64,000 bases of DNA, taken from assembly GCF_024181725.1 (NCBI RefSeq), contig NZ_CP028908.1:5631501-5695500 (forward strand), written 5' to 3'. Positions 1 through 7,786 of this stretch are shown piece by piece. A program made the position numbers and the translations under genes. Below the pieces are notes generated by a model, which had not been told where the DNA came from, did no database searches, and saw only the letters and a program-made list of their open reading frames with translations. How positions within the stretch are numbered: position 1 is the first letter of the stretch; each line of letters opens with the position of its first letter. Origin of the DNA: Bradyrhizobium sp. WD16. GTDB taxonomy: Bacteria > Pseudomonadota > Alphaproteobacteria > Rhizobiales > Xanthobacteraceae.

Positions 1-78
1 CTAGTGCGGTTTTGGATCTGACGCTCGTATGAAGAATTCGCTGCAATGCTGAAACAAGCGTCAGATCCACCGCACTAG
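1..78. repeat. CTAG-bounded hairpin repeat, family A (copy A1)
   Basis: This is a 78 bp imperfect palindrome with CTAG at both ends (1-4 and 75-78). The outer stem TGCGGT/ACCGCA is followed by a TTT bulge on the left arm, then an inner stem GGATCTGACGCT/AGCGTCAGATCC and a loop containing GCTGCAA. Other family A copies lie at 7499, 7663, 18177, 41657 and 62345. The window edge cuts off whatever lies upstream; at the other loci family A is usually joined to family B by a 13 nt linker. The right-hand CTAG supplies a TAG in reverse orientation that closes the AtuA-like remnant. Confidence 0.9.
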
Positions 79-420
79 CTCTCCAGATACTCGACGCGCG
101 GATCGACCAGCCGGCTCCGCCCGCCAGCGCCTCGACGATCGGCGCCGCGCGAGATAGGCGTTGGCCGCACCCATATTCGTGACGATGCGCACGCCGTTGC
201 GGCGACAGGCCGGCAGCACGGCGCGCATCCGTGCTTCGAGCAGCGGATCGAAGCCGGCCTGCGGATCGCGGCGCCGCGCCTGCTGGGCCAGCGCCACCGT
301 GCGCTCGCCCAGACATTCGAAGATCAGGTAGTCGAGACGGCCTTTTTCGGCGAGCTCCACCGCCGGCTCGATGCGATCGCCGGAATAGCCCGCACCTCCG
401 CCCAATCTGATCGTTCGCAA
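75..420 (-). pseudogene. AtuA/DUF1446-family N-terminal remnant (truncated)
   Basis: The first ~88 codons read as the start of an acyclic terpene utilisation AtuA-like (DUF1446) protein, with a glycine-rich LGGGAGYSGDR start, LDYLIFECLGERTVALAQ and VRIVTNMGAAN. The start is a TTG at 420 with GAGGA upstream. Family members are about 450-600 residues, but here family-like sequence stops near position 155 and only a short arginine-rich tail follows. In a neighbouring frame the sequence ends in a TAG lying inside the CTAG of repeat A1. I infer an internal deletion or truncation, possibly linked to the repeat. It lies downstream of the monooxygenase on the same strand and may once have belonged to that catabolic operon. 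Confidence 0.65.
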
Positions 421-622
421 AGCCCGCGTCCTCGTGACAAGTGTGGTGGTTCGACGAGCATCCGAGTTCGCTAAAGAGCATGCGCCAGGATCGAGCGAAC
501 GCCGGACGTCGCTATATCTTCCAAGGCAAAGGTGCTTGTGCGGATTGGCGTTTCGCGTCGAAGTCTAGACCGCAAGCCTGTTGAGAGACAATCAGCACGA
601 TCCAGGTCCTGTATTCCGCAGA

Positions 623-2233
623 TCAGAATACGCCGACAGCCTGTCGCAACACCGACGCTGCGTCATTGGGCCCCTCGCCGGCAAACGCGACAAACTGGTC
701 CGGCCGCACCAGAATCGTGTCGGCGCGATAGAGCTCCCGGCCGCCGGTCCTGGTGTCGGTGATGATCTTGAATGGGATGTGAAGTTGGGCGGCTGACCGG
801 CGGAACGCATCGGCGCAATCCATCGGGGCACCAAGATCGATGAGGGTGAAGCCATCGCCCAGTTCCTCGAACACATTGCGCCCGGACGACAGGGGGTGTG
901 GCGTCAGATGGTGCCCCGCGCGCGCCTCGAAGCCATGTGCGCCGATGGCGCTGCTCGCGCCGCCCGCCGCCCCGCTGACGATCGACGAGCCCTCATAATG
1001 CGGCTCGAAGCTGTTGACCTCGCTGCGCGCACCGGATTGACGCTGCCGCCAGGCCGCCTCGAACGCCGCGCGGTCGCGCGACGGGTCGAACGTGCGGAGG
1101 AAATCCCGATCGCTCAAAATCGCCTTCTCGATGAAGTCGCGCGCCGTCGAGGCGAACACCGGCTGACGTTCTTCGCTGTAGCTGTCGAGCAGACGGGGTC
1201 CCGCCCAGCCCTGCAGCTCGGCGGCGAGCTTCCAGCCGAGATTGACAGCGTCTTCGAAACCGGAATTGACGCCGTAGCCGCCGTAGGGTGGATGGCTGTG
1301 CGCGGCGTCGCCAGCGATGAAGACGCGCCCGCTGCGATAGCGATCGGCAATGGCGAAGCGCAGGTCCCAGAAGCCGATGTGCTCGAATTCGACGTCGAAT
1401 TGCGCGCCGACGGCGTCCTCGAGATAACGGCGGAAATTGAAATTGTCCCGCGTCGTACCCGGCGGCACGGGCGCGTGAAAGAACCAGGTGGTGCCGAGAT
1501 CGACCCGGCCGAAGAACTTCCAGTAGCCATCGAGCTCCGGCTGCAGGACGTTGTAATAGGATTTGCCCGGGAAGCGCTCGAGCAACCGATGCAGCCCGCT
1601 CGACCGGAACACCAGCAGCACCATCGTTCGATCGTGGTCCGACAGGGTCTGGGTGATGCCGGCCTGTTCACGGACAGCCGACCGGCTGCCGTCGCAGCCG
1701 ACTGCATAGGACGCGCGCATCGTCCGGCGCGTGCCGGTTTCGCGGGCCAGGATCGCGACCTCCACGCCGCCGTCGTCCTGCCGGATCGTTTCGAAATCCC
1801 AGCCGTAGAGAACTTCGACGTTGGCGATCTGCGCCGCGCGACGCCGCAATACAGCCTCGGTGGCGTATTGCGGCAGCCGCTCATTGTCAGTGAAATAGAA
1901 CGGACGGACGAGCTCGCGCTGCAGCCAATCGTAAGCATAGCCGCTGAGCAGCGTGCCGTAGGTGGTGATGCCGCCAATGCCGTAGTCACGCGGAATGGTG
2001 CGCGCGGCCCGGAGCTCCGTTTCGGCGCCCCAGAAGAAGAAGTGCTCCATGGTGCGCTGGGTGAGATTCTGCCCCTTGGGAATCGACTGCGGCGTGCGGT
2101 GGCGCTCGACCACGATGCATCGCACCCCACGGCGGCCGAGCTCGATGGCAAGCCCCATGCCGACCGGGCCGCCGCCGATGATCGCGACCTCGGCGTCATT
2201 GCGGGAAGCATTCGCGTTCGCTGTCTCTGCCAT
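623..2233 (-). CDS. FAD-dependent aromatic monooxygenase (PheA/TfdB-type)
   Basis: This is a 536-residue flavoprotein hydroxylase of the class A (PHBH/phenol 2-monooxygenase-like) family, expected to use NAD(P)H and O2 to hydroxylate an aromatic or related ring. Visible motifs are the Rossmann FAD motif IIGGGPVGMG near residue 18, the GCDGSRSAVRE (DG) motif near residue 180, and RVFIAGDAAHSHPPYGG (GD motif) near residue 298. Length is normal for the family. It lies 87 bp downstream of the iclR gene on the same strand, with an operator-like palindrome between them, and an aromatic-acid-type transporter diverges on the other side of iclR. The substrate cannot be read from the sequence. Confidence 0.88.
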   Translation of the reverse strand: MAETANANASRNDAEVAIIGGGPVGMGLAIELGRRGVRCIVVERHRTPQSIPKGQNLTQRTMEHFFFWGAETELRAARTIPRDYGIGGITTYGTLLSGYAYDWLQRELVRPFYFTDNERLPQYATEAVLRRRAAQIANVEVLYGWDFETIRQDDGGVEVAILARETGTRRTMRASYAVGCDGSRSAVREQAGITQTLSDHDRTMVLLVFRSSGLHRLLERFPGKSYYNVLQPELDGYWKFFGRVDLGTTWFFHAPVPPGTTRDNFNFRRYLEDAVGAQFDVEFEHIGFWDLRFAIADRYRSGRVFIAGDAAHSHPPYGGYGVNSGFEDAVNLGWKLAAELQGWAGPRLLDSYSEERQPVFASTARDFIEKAILSDRDFLRTFDPSRDRAAFEAAWRQRQSGARSEVNSFEPHYEGSSIVSGAAGGASSAIGAHGFEARAGHHLTPHPLSSGRNVFEELGDGFTLIDLGAPMDCADAFRRSAAQLHIPFKIITDTRTGGRELYRADTILVRPDQFVAFAGEGPNDAASVLRQAVGVF

Positions 2234-2320
2234 AGCCTGCTTGTACGTGATCGCGCCGGCATCGCGGCGCCCGATGGGACGACCGGTGCTGAAATGCAGG
2301 CCCGACCGCCGGTCGTCAAG

Positions 2321-3106
2321 TCAAAATCTTATTATACGAGATTTGTCACGCAGCTCGACATCATTTGCCGCAGCGATCGCCTGCGCCGAGCCCCGCACCT
2401 CGGCTGCGATCTTGTCGATCTGCGCGCCTGTCACACTGCTGCCAGCAATGGTGACGCACAGGCTCGCCACAGGATAGCCGCCATCGAGCACCGGGGCGGC
2501 GATCCCCACCGCCCCCGGCGTCACCTCGCCATGGGCCACAGCAAATCCGGCGCGGCGGACCTGCTTGAGGCACTCCCGGATCTCTGCCGGGCTGCTGCCG
2601 AGCCCGACCGCGCGCAAGTCCTGGAGATTGCGGGTGATCAGCGGCAGCTGCTGCGGCTTCGGCAGAAAGGCCATGATCGAGCGTGCGATCGCACCGCGGC
2701 CCAACGGCATGGGACGGCCTCTCGGATAGCTGCTGGCAGGATTGGGAGCCGAAGATCGGGAGGCAACGCACAGCATCTTGTTGCCGTACCAGCGCACGAT
2801 CAGCGCGGTGCAAGGGTGCGCCGCCGTGAGCCTCGCCAGTTCCGGCTTGGCCGCGATCATCAGCGGATCGGCGCGACGGCTCAGAAAGTCCATCTCGACG
2901 ACCCGCGGCCCCAAGGTGAAGCTGCCGTTGCGCGTCGGCATCAGCAGGCCGGATTCCTTCAGACCCTTGAGATAGCGGTAAAGCGTCGGCCGGCTGTAGC
3001 CGAGTTCGCTCATCAACTCCTCGGGCGTCCATTCGAGATGCTGCTCCGAGAACAGGTCGAGAATGGCGAGCACGCGCTCGAGGCTATTGGTCTTGGCCGC
3101 TGCCAT
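2321..3106 (-). CDS. IclR-family transcriptional regulator
   Basis: This encodes about 261 residues from the ATG at 3106. An N-terminal winged helix (SLERVLAILDLFSE ... LGYSRPTLYRYLKGLKESGLL, about residues 7-60) precedes an IclR effector domain (GPRVVEMDFLSRR, then the conserved RGRPMPLGRGAIARSIMAFLP stretch). The longer reading frame up to 3220 runs through the promoter/operator and has no family-like sequence, so the start was placed at MAAAKTNSLERV. It sits between the monooxygenase gene (same strand) and the divergent MFS gene. Two matching 21 bp operator-like sites at 2324-2344 and 3197-3217 suggest it controls both, responding to a small aromatic or organic acid (inference). Confidence 0.9.
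   Translation of the reverse strand: MAAAKTNSLERVLAILDLFSEQHLEWTPEELMSELGYSRPTLYRYLKGLKESGLLMPTRNGSFTLGPRVVEMDFLSRRADPLMIAAKPELARLTAAHPCTALIVRWYGNKMLCVASRSSAPNPASSYPRGRPMPLGRGAIARSIMAFLPKPQQLPLITRNLQDLRAVGLGSSPAEIRECLKQVRRAGFAVAHGEVTPGAVGIAAPVLDGGYPVASLCVTIAGSSVTGAQIDKIAAEVRGSAQAIAAANDVELRDKSRIIRF
2324..2344. promoter_or_regulatory. Operator-like palindrome upstream of the monooxygenase
   Basis: A 21 bp interrupted palindrome has arms AAATCT and AGATTT around TATTATACG. It matches the site at 3197-3217 at 17 of 21 positions in the same orientation. It overlaps the last codons of iclR and lies about 80 bp upstream of the monooxygenase start. I infer an IclR-type regulator binding site. Confidence 0.6.
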
Positions 3107-3196
3107 GGTCCTGAGATTCTCCTGCGTTCGTCTCTCGATAGCCCGGTTTGCCCGGGCGCAAAACCGGCTGCGGCAGCGCCGGACTTGAACCCAATC

Positions 3197-3217
3197 GAAT
3201 CTCACTATAAGAGATTT
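3197..3217. promoter_or_regulatory. Operator-like palindrome between iclR and the MFS gene
   Basis: This 21 bp site has arms AATCTC and GAGATT around ACTATAA, and is a near copy (17/21) of the site at 2324-2344. It lies in the divergent promoter region, about 90 bp upstream of iclR and 60 bp upstream of the MFS gene. The likely ligand is the adjacent IclR protein (inference). Confidence 0.6.
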
Positions 3218-3275
3218 CAATAAAATGAATTATCATGCATACGGGCCCACCCCGTATCGGGAGGAGAGCGCGGCG

Positions 3276-4637
3276 ATGGCGACAGCGAGCTTGCGCGGGA
3301 CCGCCCTAAGCGGCCCCATCGACGTGGCCGGCTTCATCGACGCCTACCCCGTCGGCCGCTTCCAGGTCCGTGTTCTTCTGATCTGCTCGGCGGTGCTTTT
3401 CATCGACGGCTTCGACACCCAGGCGATCGGGTATGTCGCGCCTGCCCTGGGCCACGAGTGGAGCCTGCCACGTGGCGCGCTTGGCCCGGTTTTCAGCGCC
3501 GGCCTGTTCGGGCTGATGATCGGCGCTTTGATCTTCGGCCCCGTCGCCGACCACATCGGTCGCAGGCGCATCGTCATGTTCAGTACAGCGGCCTTCGGCA
3601 TCGGAACGTTGCTGACGATGCTCGTCCAGGACGCCGGCTGGCTGATCGCGCTCCGCTTTCTCACCGGGCTTGGGCTCGGCGGCGCCATGCCCAATGCGGT
3701 GGCTCTCACTTCGGAATTCAGCCCTCATCGTCGGCGCGCCACCATGGTGATGATGACGTTCGCCGGATTCTCCATCGGCGCGGCCCTTGGCGGCCTGCTG
3801 GCCGCCGCCCTGATCCCGGCATTCGGCTGGCGTTCGGTGTTCCTGGTCGGGGGCATCGCACCACTTCTGCTGCTGCCTCTGCTGATGGCGTACCTCCCGG
3901 AATCGATCCGCTATCTCGCGCTCGATGGCCGGCGCGACCGTGAGGTCGCAGCCCTGCTTGCCGGCATCGCGCCCAGCGCATCGTTCGAGGCGGCAACGCG
4001 ATTTACCATTGCCGAACCGAAACTGACCGGCCTGCCAGTCGCCCATCTGTTCGCAGAGCGGCGCACCACCACCACCATGCTGTTCTGGGTGGTGTTCTTC
4101 ATGAGCCTGCTCGATCTGTACCTGCTCTCGAACTGGCTGCCGACGGTGCTCAACGATCTCGGCGCGACCGTCTCGGTGGCCGCGGCAGTCGGGGCCATGC
4201 TGCAGGTTGGTGGCGTGGTGGGCACGTTCGCGCTCGGCCGCTTCATCGACCGCTTCTCGTTCCGCGCGCTGGCCCTGACTTATCTCGCCGCCGCGCTGGC
4301 CGTGGCTGCGATCGGAGCATCCGGCCATTCCATCATTCTCGCGGCCGTCGCGATCTTCGCTGCCGGCTTCTGCATCGTCGGCGGCCAGATCGCCGCCAAC
4401 GCGCTGACCGCGACCTATTATCCGACCGCGATCCGCGCCACCGGCGTCGGCTGGGCGCTGGGCATCGGACGGATCGGCTCGATCGTCGGGCCGCTGGTGG
4501 GCGGCTTCATGCTGGCGCAGAATGTCGGGGCACAGCCGCTGTTCACGGCCGCGGCCATTCCGGCCATCATTGCCGCGATTGCCGCATTTGCGCTGAGCCG
4601 GACTGCGACGCCGGCAGCAGCCGCGGATCGCCGCTGA
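3276..4637 (+). CDS. MFS transporter, aromatic acid:H+ symporter (AAHS) type
   Basis: This is an about 453-residue major facilitator with 12 predicted hydrophobic segments. The first segment carries the AAHS signature FIDGFDTQAIGYVAPAL, and the cytoplasmic loop carries the MFS motif GPVADHIGRRR. A conserved acid-transporter stretch, ALTSEFSPHRRRATMV, follows segment 4. The start at 3276 is preferred over 3225 because GGGAGGAG lies 9 nt upstream of it. It diverges from iclR and has an IclR-like operator in its promoter. It probably imports the substrate of the monooxygenase as a benzoate-type acid (inference). Confidence 0.87.
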   Translation: MATASLRGTALSGPIDVAGFIDAYPVGRFQVRVLLICSAVLFIDGFDTQAIGYVAPALGHEWSLPRGALGPVFSAGLFGLMIGALIFGPVADHIGRRRIVMFSTAAFGIGTLLTMLVQDAGWLIALRFLTGLGLGGAMPNAVALTSEFSPHRRRATMVMMTFAGFSIGAALGGLLAAALIPAFGWRSVFLVGGIAPLLLLPLLMAYLPESIRYLALDGRRDREVAALLAGIAPSASFEAATRFTIAEPKLTGLPVAHLFAERRTTTTMLFWVVFFMSLLDLYLLSNWLPTVLNDLGATVSVAAAVGAMLQVGGVVGTFALGRFIDRFSFRALALTYLAAALAVAAIGASGHSIILAAVAIFAAGFCIVGGQIAANALTATYYPTAIRATGVGWALGIGRIGSIVGPLVGGFMLAQNVGAQPLFTAAAIPAIIAAIAAFALSRTATPAAAADRR

Positions 4638-4646
4638 TCCCGATGA

Positions 4647-6362
4647 TCAACCAGGGCGAGCGCTCCCGTCTCCAACCAGGAAATCGAAATCGCAGCCCTC
4701 GTCGGCCTGCAGCACGCTGGCGTCGAACAGCCGAGCATAGCCGCGCGCCGGCGGCGGCGCCTTCGGCCGGCGGTCGAGTTCGGCCTTGCGGCGGGCCAGT
4801 TCGGCATCGTCGACCAGGAGCTCGATGCGGCGGGCTGCTACGTCGAGCCGGATCTGGTCGCCGGTCTTCACCAGCGACAGCGGACCGCCGACCGCCGCTT
4901 CCGGCGTGATGTGCAGCACGATGGTGCCGAACGCGGTGCCGCTCATGCGCGCGTCGGAAATCCGCACCATGTCCTTGATGCCCTTGGCCCCGAGCTTCTT
5001 CGGGATCGGCAGATAGCCCGCCTCCGGCATTCCCGGCGCGCCCTTCGGTCCGGCGTTGCGCAGCACCAGCACGTCCTGCTCAGTGACATCGAGGTCGGGG
5101 TCATCGATCCGCGCCGTCATGTCCTCGACGGATTCGAACACGACGGCGCGGCCGGTATGCTGCAGCAGTTCCGGCGTCGCCGCCGATTGCTTGATCACCG
5201 CGCCGCGGGGGGCGAGATTGCCGCGCAACACCGCCATGGCCCCTTCGGCCTTGATCGGCGCCTGACGCGGACGGATGACATCCTGCCCCGGCACGTCTTC
5301 GGCGGCGGCGACCACCTCGCGCAAAGTGCCGCCGGCAACCGTCTTGGCGTCAAGATCGACGAGATCGCCGAGCTGCTTCATCAGCGTCGGCAAGCCGCCG
5401 GCATGATGGAAGTGCTCCATGTAGTGCAACCCGGACGGCTTGAGGTCGACCAGTACCGGCACTGCGCGGCCGAGACGGTCGAAGCCGTCGAGGTCGATGC
5501 GCTCCGCCGTACGGTTGGCGATGGCGGTGAGATGGATCAGTCCGTTGGTCGAGCCGCCGATCGCCTGGAGCACCACCAGCGCGTTGCGGAAGGCGGACGC
5601 GGTCAGGAGTTCGCTCGGCCGCGGCCCGCCGGCCTTGGCCATTTCCGCGGCGCGGCGGCCGCTGAGCTCGGCGCAGCGCACCCGCTCCGCATGAGGCGCC
5701 GGAATGGTCGCGCTCATCGGCAATGACAGGCCGAGCGCCTCGGTGATGCAGGCCATGGTGCTCGCCGTGCCCATCACCATGCAGGTGCCGACCGACGGTG
5801 CAAGGCGGCCGTTGACGGCGGCGATCTCCTCCTCATCGATCTGGCCGGCCCGATGGGCGCTCCACAGCCGCCGGCAGTCGGTGCAGGCGCCGAGCACCTC
5901 GCCCTTGTGATGGCCGACCACCATGGGCCCGACCGGCAGCACCACCGTCGGCAGGTCGACGCTGGCAGCCGCCATGATCTGCGCCGGCAGGGTCTTGTCG
6001 CAGCCGCCGATCACCACGACAGCGTCCATCGGCTGGGCGCGGATCATCTCCTCGGTATCCATCGCCATCAGGTTGCGCAGATACATCGAGGTCGGATGGG
6101 CGAAGCTCTCGTGGATCGAGATCGTCGGGAATACCATCGGCATGCCCCCGGCCAGCATGACCCCTCGCTTCACCGCCTCGATCAGCACCGGGACATTGCC
6201 GTGGCAGGGATTGTAGTCGCTGTAGGTGTTGGTGACGCCGATGATCGGCCGGTCGAGCGCATCGTCCGAATAGCCCATCGCCTTGATGAAGGCCTTGCGC
6301 AGGAACAGCGAAAATCCCGCGTCGCCATAGCTGGTCAGGCCTTTCCGGAGCCCTCTCGTCAT
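4647..6362 (-). CDS. IlvD/Edd-family dehydratase (sugar-acid or dihydroxy-acid)
   Basis: This 571-residue protein belongs to the Fe-S dehydratase family that includes IlvD, Edd and L-arabonate/xylonate dehydratases. Visible motifs are NTYSDYNPCHGNVP, the cluster-ligand region GGCDKTLPAQIMAA, and CTDCRRLWSAHRAG, followed by GTASTMACITEALGLSLP. The start at 6362 is chosen because GGGGAAG lies just upstream; a start at 6377 is possible. It is convergent with the MFS gene (9 bp gap) and divergent from a DapA-like gene. That pairing of an IlvD/Edd enzyme with a DapA-fold enzyme is typical of non-phosphorylated pentonate or hexonate degradation, so I favour a sugar-acid dehydratase over a biosynthetic IlvD. 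Confidence 0.85.
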   Translation of the reverse strand: MTRGLRKGLTSYGDAGFSLFLRKAFIKAMGYSDDALDRPIIGVTNTYSDYNPCHGNVPVLIEAVKRGVMLAGGMPMVFPTISIHESFAHPTSMYLRNLMAMDTEEMIRAQPMDAVVVIGGCDKTLPAQIMAAASVDLPTVVLPVGPMVVGHHKGEVLGACTDCRRLWSAHRAGQIDEEEIAAVNGRLAPSVGTCMVMGTASTMACITEALGLSLPMSATIPAPHAERVRCAELSGRRAAEMAKAGGPRPSELLTASAFRNALVVLQAIGGSTNGLIHLTAIANRTAERIDLDGFDRLGRAVPVLVDLKPSGLHYMEHFHHAGGLPTLMKQLGDLVDLDAKTVAGGTLREVVAAAEDVPGQDVIRPRQAPIKAEGAMAVLRGNLAPRGAVIKQSAATPELLQHTGRAVVFESVEDMTARIDDPDLDVTEQDVLVLRNAGPKGAPGMPEAGYLPIPKKLGAKGIKDMVRISDARMSGTAFGTIVLHITPEAAVGGPLSLVKTGDQIRLDVAARRIELLVDDAELARRKAELDRRPKAPPPARGYARLFDASVLQADEGCDFDFLVGDGSARPG

Positions 6363-6482
6363 GCGCTTCCCCTGCAATGCGGACCCTCGGTCCGGCGACT
6401 ATGCAAGCATGGCTTTTATCAATATTTTCCGCCGGCGCGATCCCTTTCCCGGGCATCGCTCGCATGCCGGAGGTCCGTTCCT

Positions 6483-7412
6483 ATGAAGCTCACCGAGTCA
6501 GCCCAGGGCGTCTTTTCGATCGCCGTCACCCCGTTTCTGCCCGATGGCCGCCTCGACATGGATTCGGTTGGTCGCATGACAGATTTTTATGTGCGCTGCG
6601 GCGCGACCGGACTGACCATCCTCGGCATCATGGGCGAGGCGCCGAAGCTCAGCGAAGAGGAGTCGCTCGCTATCACCAAGGCGGTGACCTCCCGCACCAA
6701 GGTGCCTGTAATCGTCGGCGTCTCGGCCCCGGGCTTTGCGGCAATGCGGTCGCTGGCGCGCGGCGCCATGGAGCGCGGCGCCGCCGGCGTCATGATCGCG
6801 CCGCCATCGCACCTGCGCACCGACGACCAGATCATCACCTATTACGCCCAGGCGGTGGAGGCGATCGGCGACGACATTCCCTTCGTCATCCAGGATTACC
6901 CGCTCACCCTCACCGTCATCATGACGCCGAAGGTAATCCGGCAGATCGTGCAGAACCATCCCTCCTGCGTCATGCTCAAGCATGAGGACTGGCCGGGCCT
7001 GGAAAAGATCACGGCGGTGCGCGGCTTCGAGAACGACGGCTCGATGAAGCACATCTCGATCCTGACCGGCAACGGCGGCCTGTTCCTCGATTTCGAAATG
7101 GAGCGCGGCGCCGATGGCGCCATGACCGGCTACGCCTTCCCCGAGATGCTGGCCGATGTCGTCCGGCTGTCCAAGGCCGGTGAACGAGACAAGGCCCACG
7201 ACCTGTTCGACGCCCATCTGCCGCTGGTGCGCTACGAGCAGCAGCAGGGCGTCGGGCTCGCCGTGCGCAAATATGTCCTGCAGAAGCGCGGTGCCATCGC
7301 CTCCGATGCCCAGCGCAAGCCCGGCTCGTCGCTGAGCGCGGCCGCCAAAGCCGAGGTCGAGTACCTGCTCGCCCGCCTCGCCCGGCACGATCCGCGGGCG
7401 AAGATCGGCTAG
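6483..7412 (+). CDS. DapA-family aldolase/dehydratase
   Basis: This is a 309-residue class I lyase of the dihydrodipicolinate synthase/N-acetylneuraminate lyase superfamily, starting at MKLTESAQG. The barrel shows GATGLTILGIMGEAPKLSEEE (phosphate/carboxylate-loop region), FVIQDYPLT with the expected active-site tyrosine, and CVMLKHED with the probable Schiff-base lysine. The C-terminal half (GADGAMTGYAFPEML, then RYEQQQGVGLAVRKYVLQKRG) resembles 2-keto-3-deoxy-sugar-acid dehydratases more than lysine-biosynthetic DapA. It is divergent from the IlvD/Edd dehydratase 120 bp away and probably acts on its 2-keto-3-deoxy product (inference). The stop codon TAG at 7410-7412 is part of the CTAG that starts the repeat locus. 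Confidence 0.85.
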   Translation: MKLTESAQGVFSIAVTPFLPDGRLDMDSVGRMTDFYVRCGATGLTILGIMGEAPKLSEEESLAITKAVTSRTKVPVIVGVSAPGFAAMRSLARGAMERGAAGVMIAPPSHLRTDDQIITYYAQAVEAIGDDIPFVIQDYPLTLTVIMTPKVIRQIVQNHPSCVMLKHEDWPGLEKITAVRGFENDGSMKHISILTGNGGLFLDFEMERGADGAMTGYAFPEMLADVVRLSKAGERDKAHDLFDAHLPLVRYEQQQGVGLAVRKYVLQKRGAIASDAQRKPGSSLSAAAKAEVEYLLARLARHDPRAKIG

Positions 7413-7740
7413 TGTCCCGTTTCCAACGTTCGTATTCCTTCGCAGCAGGCGCTCATACGAACGTTGGAAACTAAAGGGACACTAGCATCAATATGATTCT
7501 AGTGCGGTTTAGGATCTGACGCTCGTATGACGAATTCGCTGCAAATGCTGATACGAGCGTCAGATCCACCGCACTAGTGTCCCGTTTCCAACGTTCGTAT
7601 TCCTTCGCAGCAGGCGCTTCTACCAACGTTGGAAACAAAGGGACACTAGCATCAATATGATTCTAGTGCGGTTTTGGATCTGACGCGCGTATGAAGAACT
7701 CGCTGCAATACTGAAACGAGCGTCAGATCCACCGCACTAA
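7409..7740. repeat. Repeat locus: tandem B-linker-A composites (B1-A2, B2-A3)
   Basis: Four CTAG-bounded hairpins lie in a row: B1 7409-7485, 13 nt linker 7486-7498 (CATCAATATGATT), A2 7499-7577, B2 7574-7649, linker 7650-7662 (same sequence), A3 7663-7740. A2 and B2 share the CTAG at 7574-7577; the last boundary has decayed to CTAA. Family B has outer stem TGTCCC/GGGACA, a TAAA-type bulge and inner stem GTTTCCAACGTTCGTA. B2 carries mutations in one arm (CTACCAACG). The array lies between convergent genes, with the DapA-like gene's stop inside the first CTAG. Confidence 0.92.
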
Positions 7741-7786
7741 AGCGTTTTCCCGCAAGGTGTCGCCGTGGGCCAGACGCGCGCGCCGC

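Noticed and set aside
896-3223. Long plus-strand open frame of 775 codons
   Set aside because: It is antisense to the monooxygenase and iclR genes and has no recognisable sequence; such shadows are common in GC-rich DNA.
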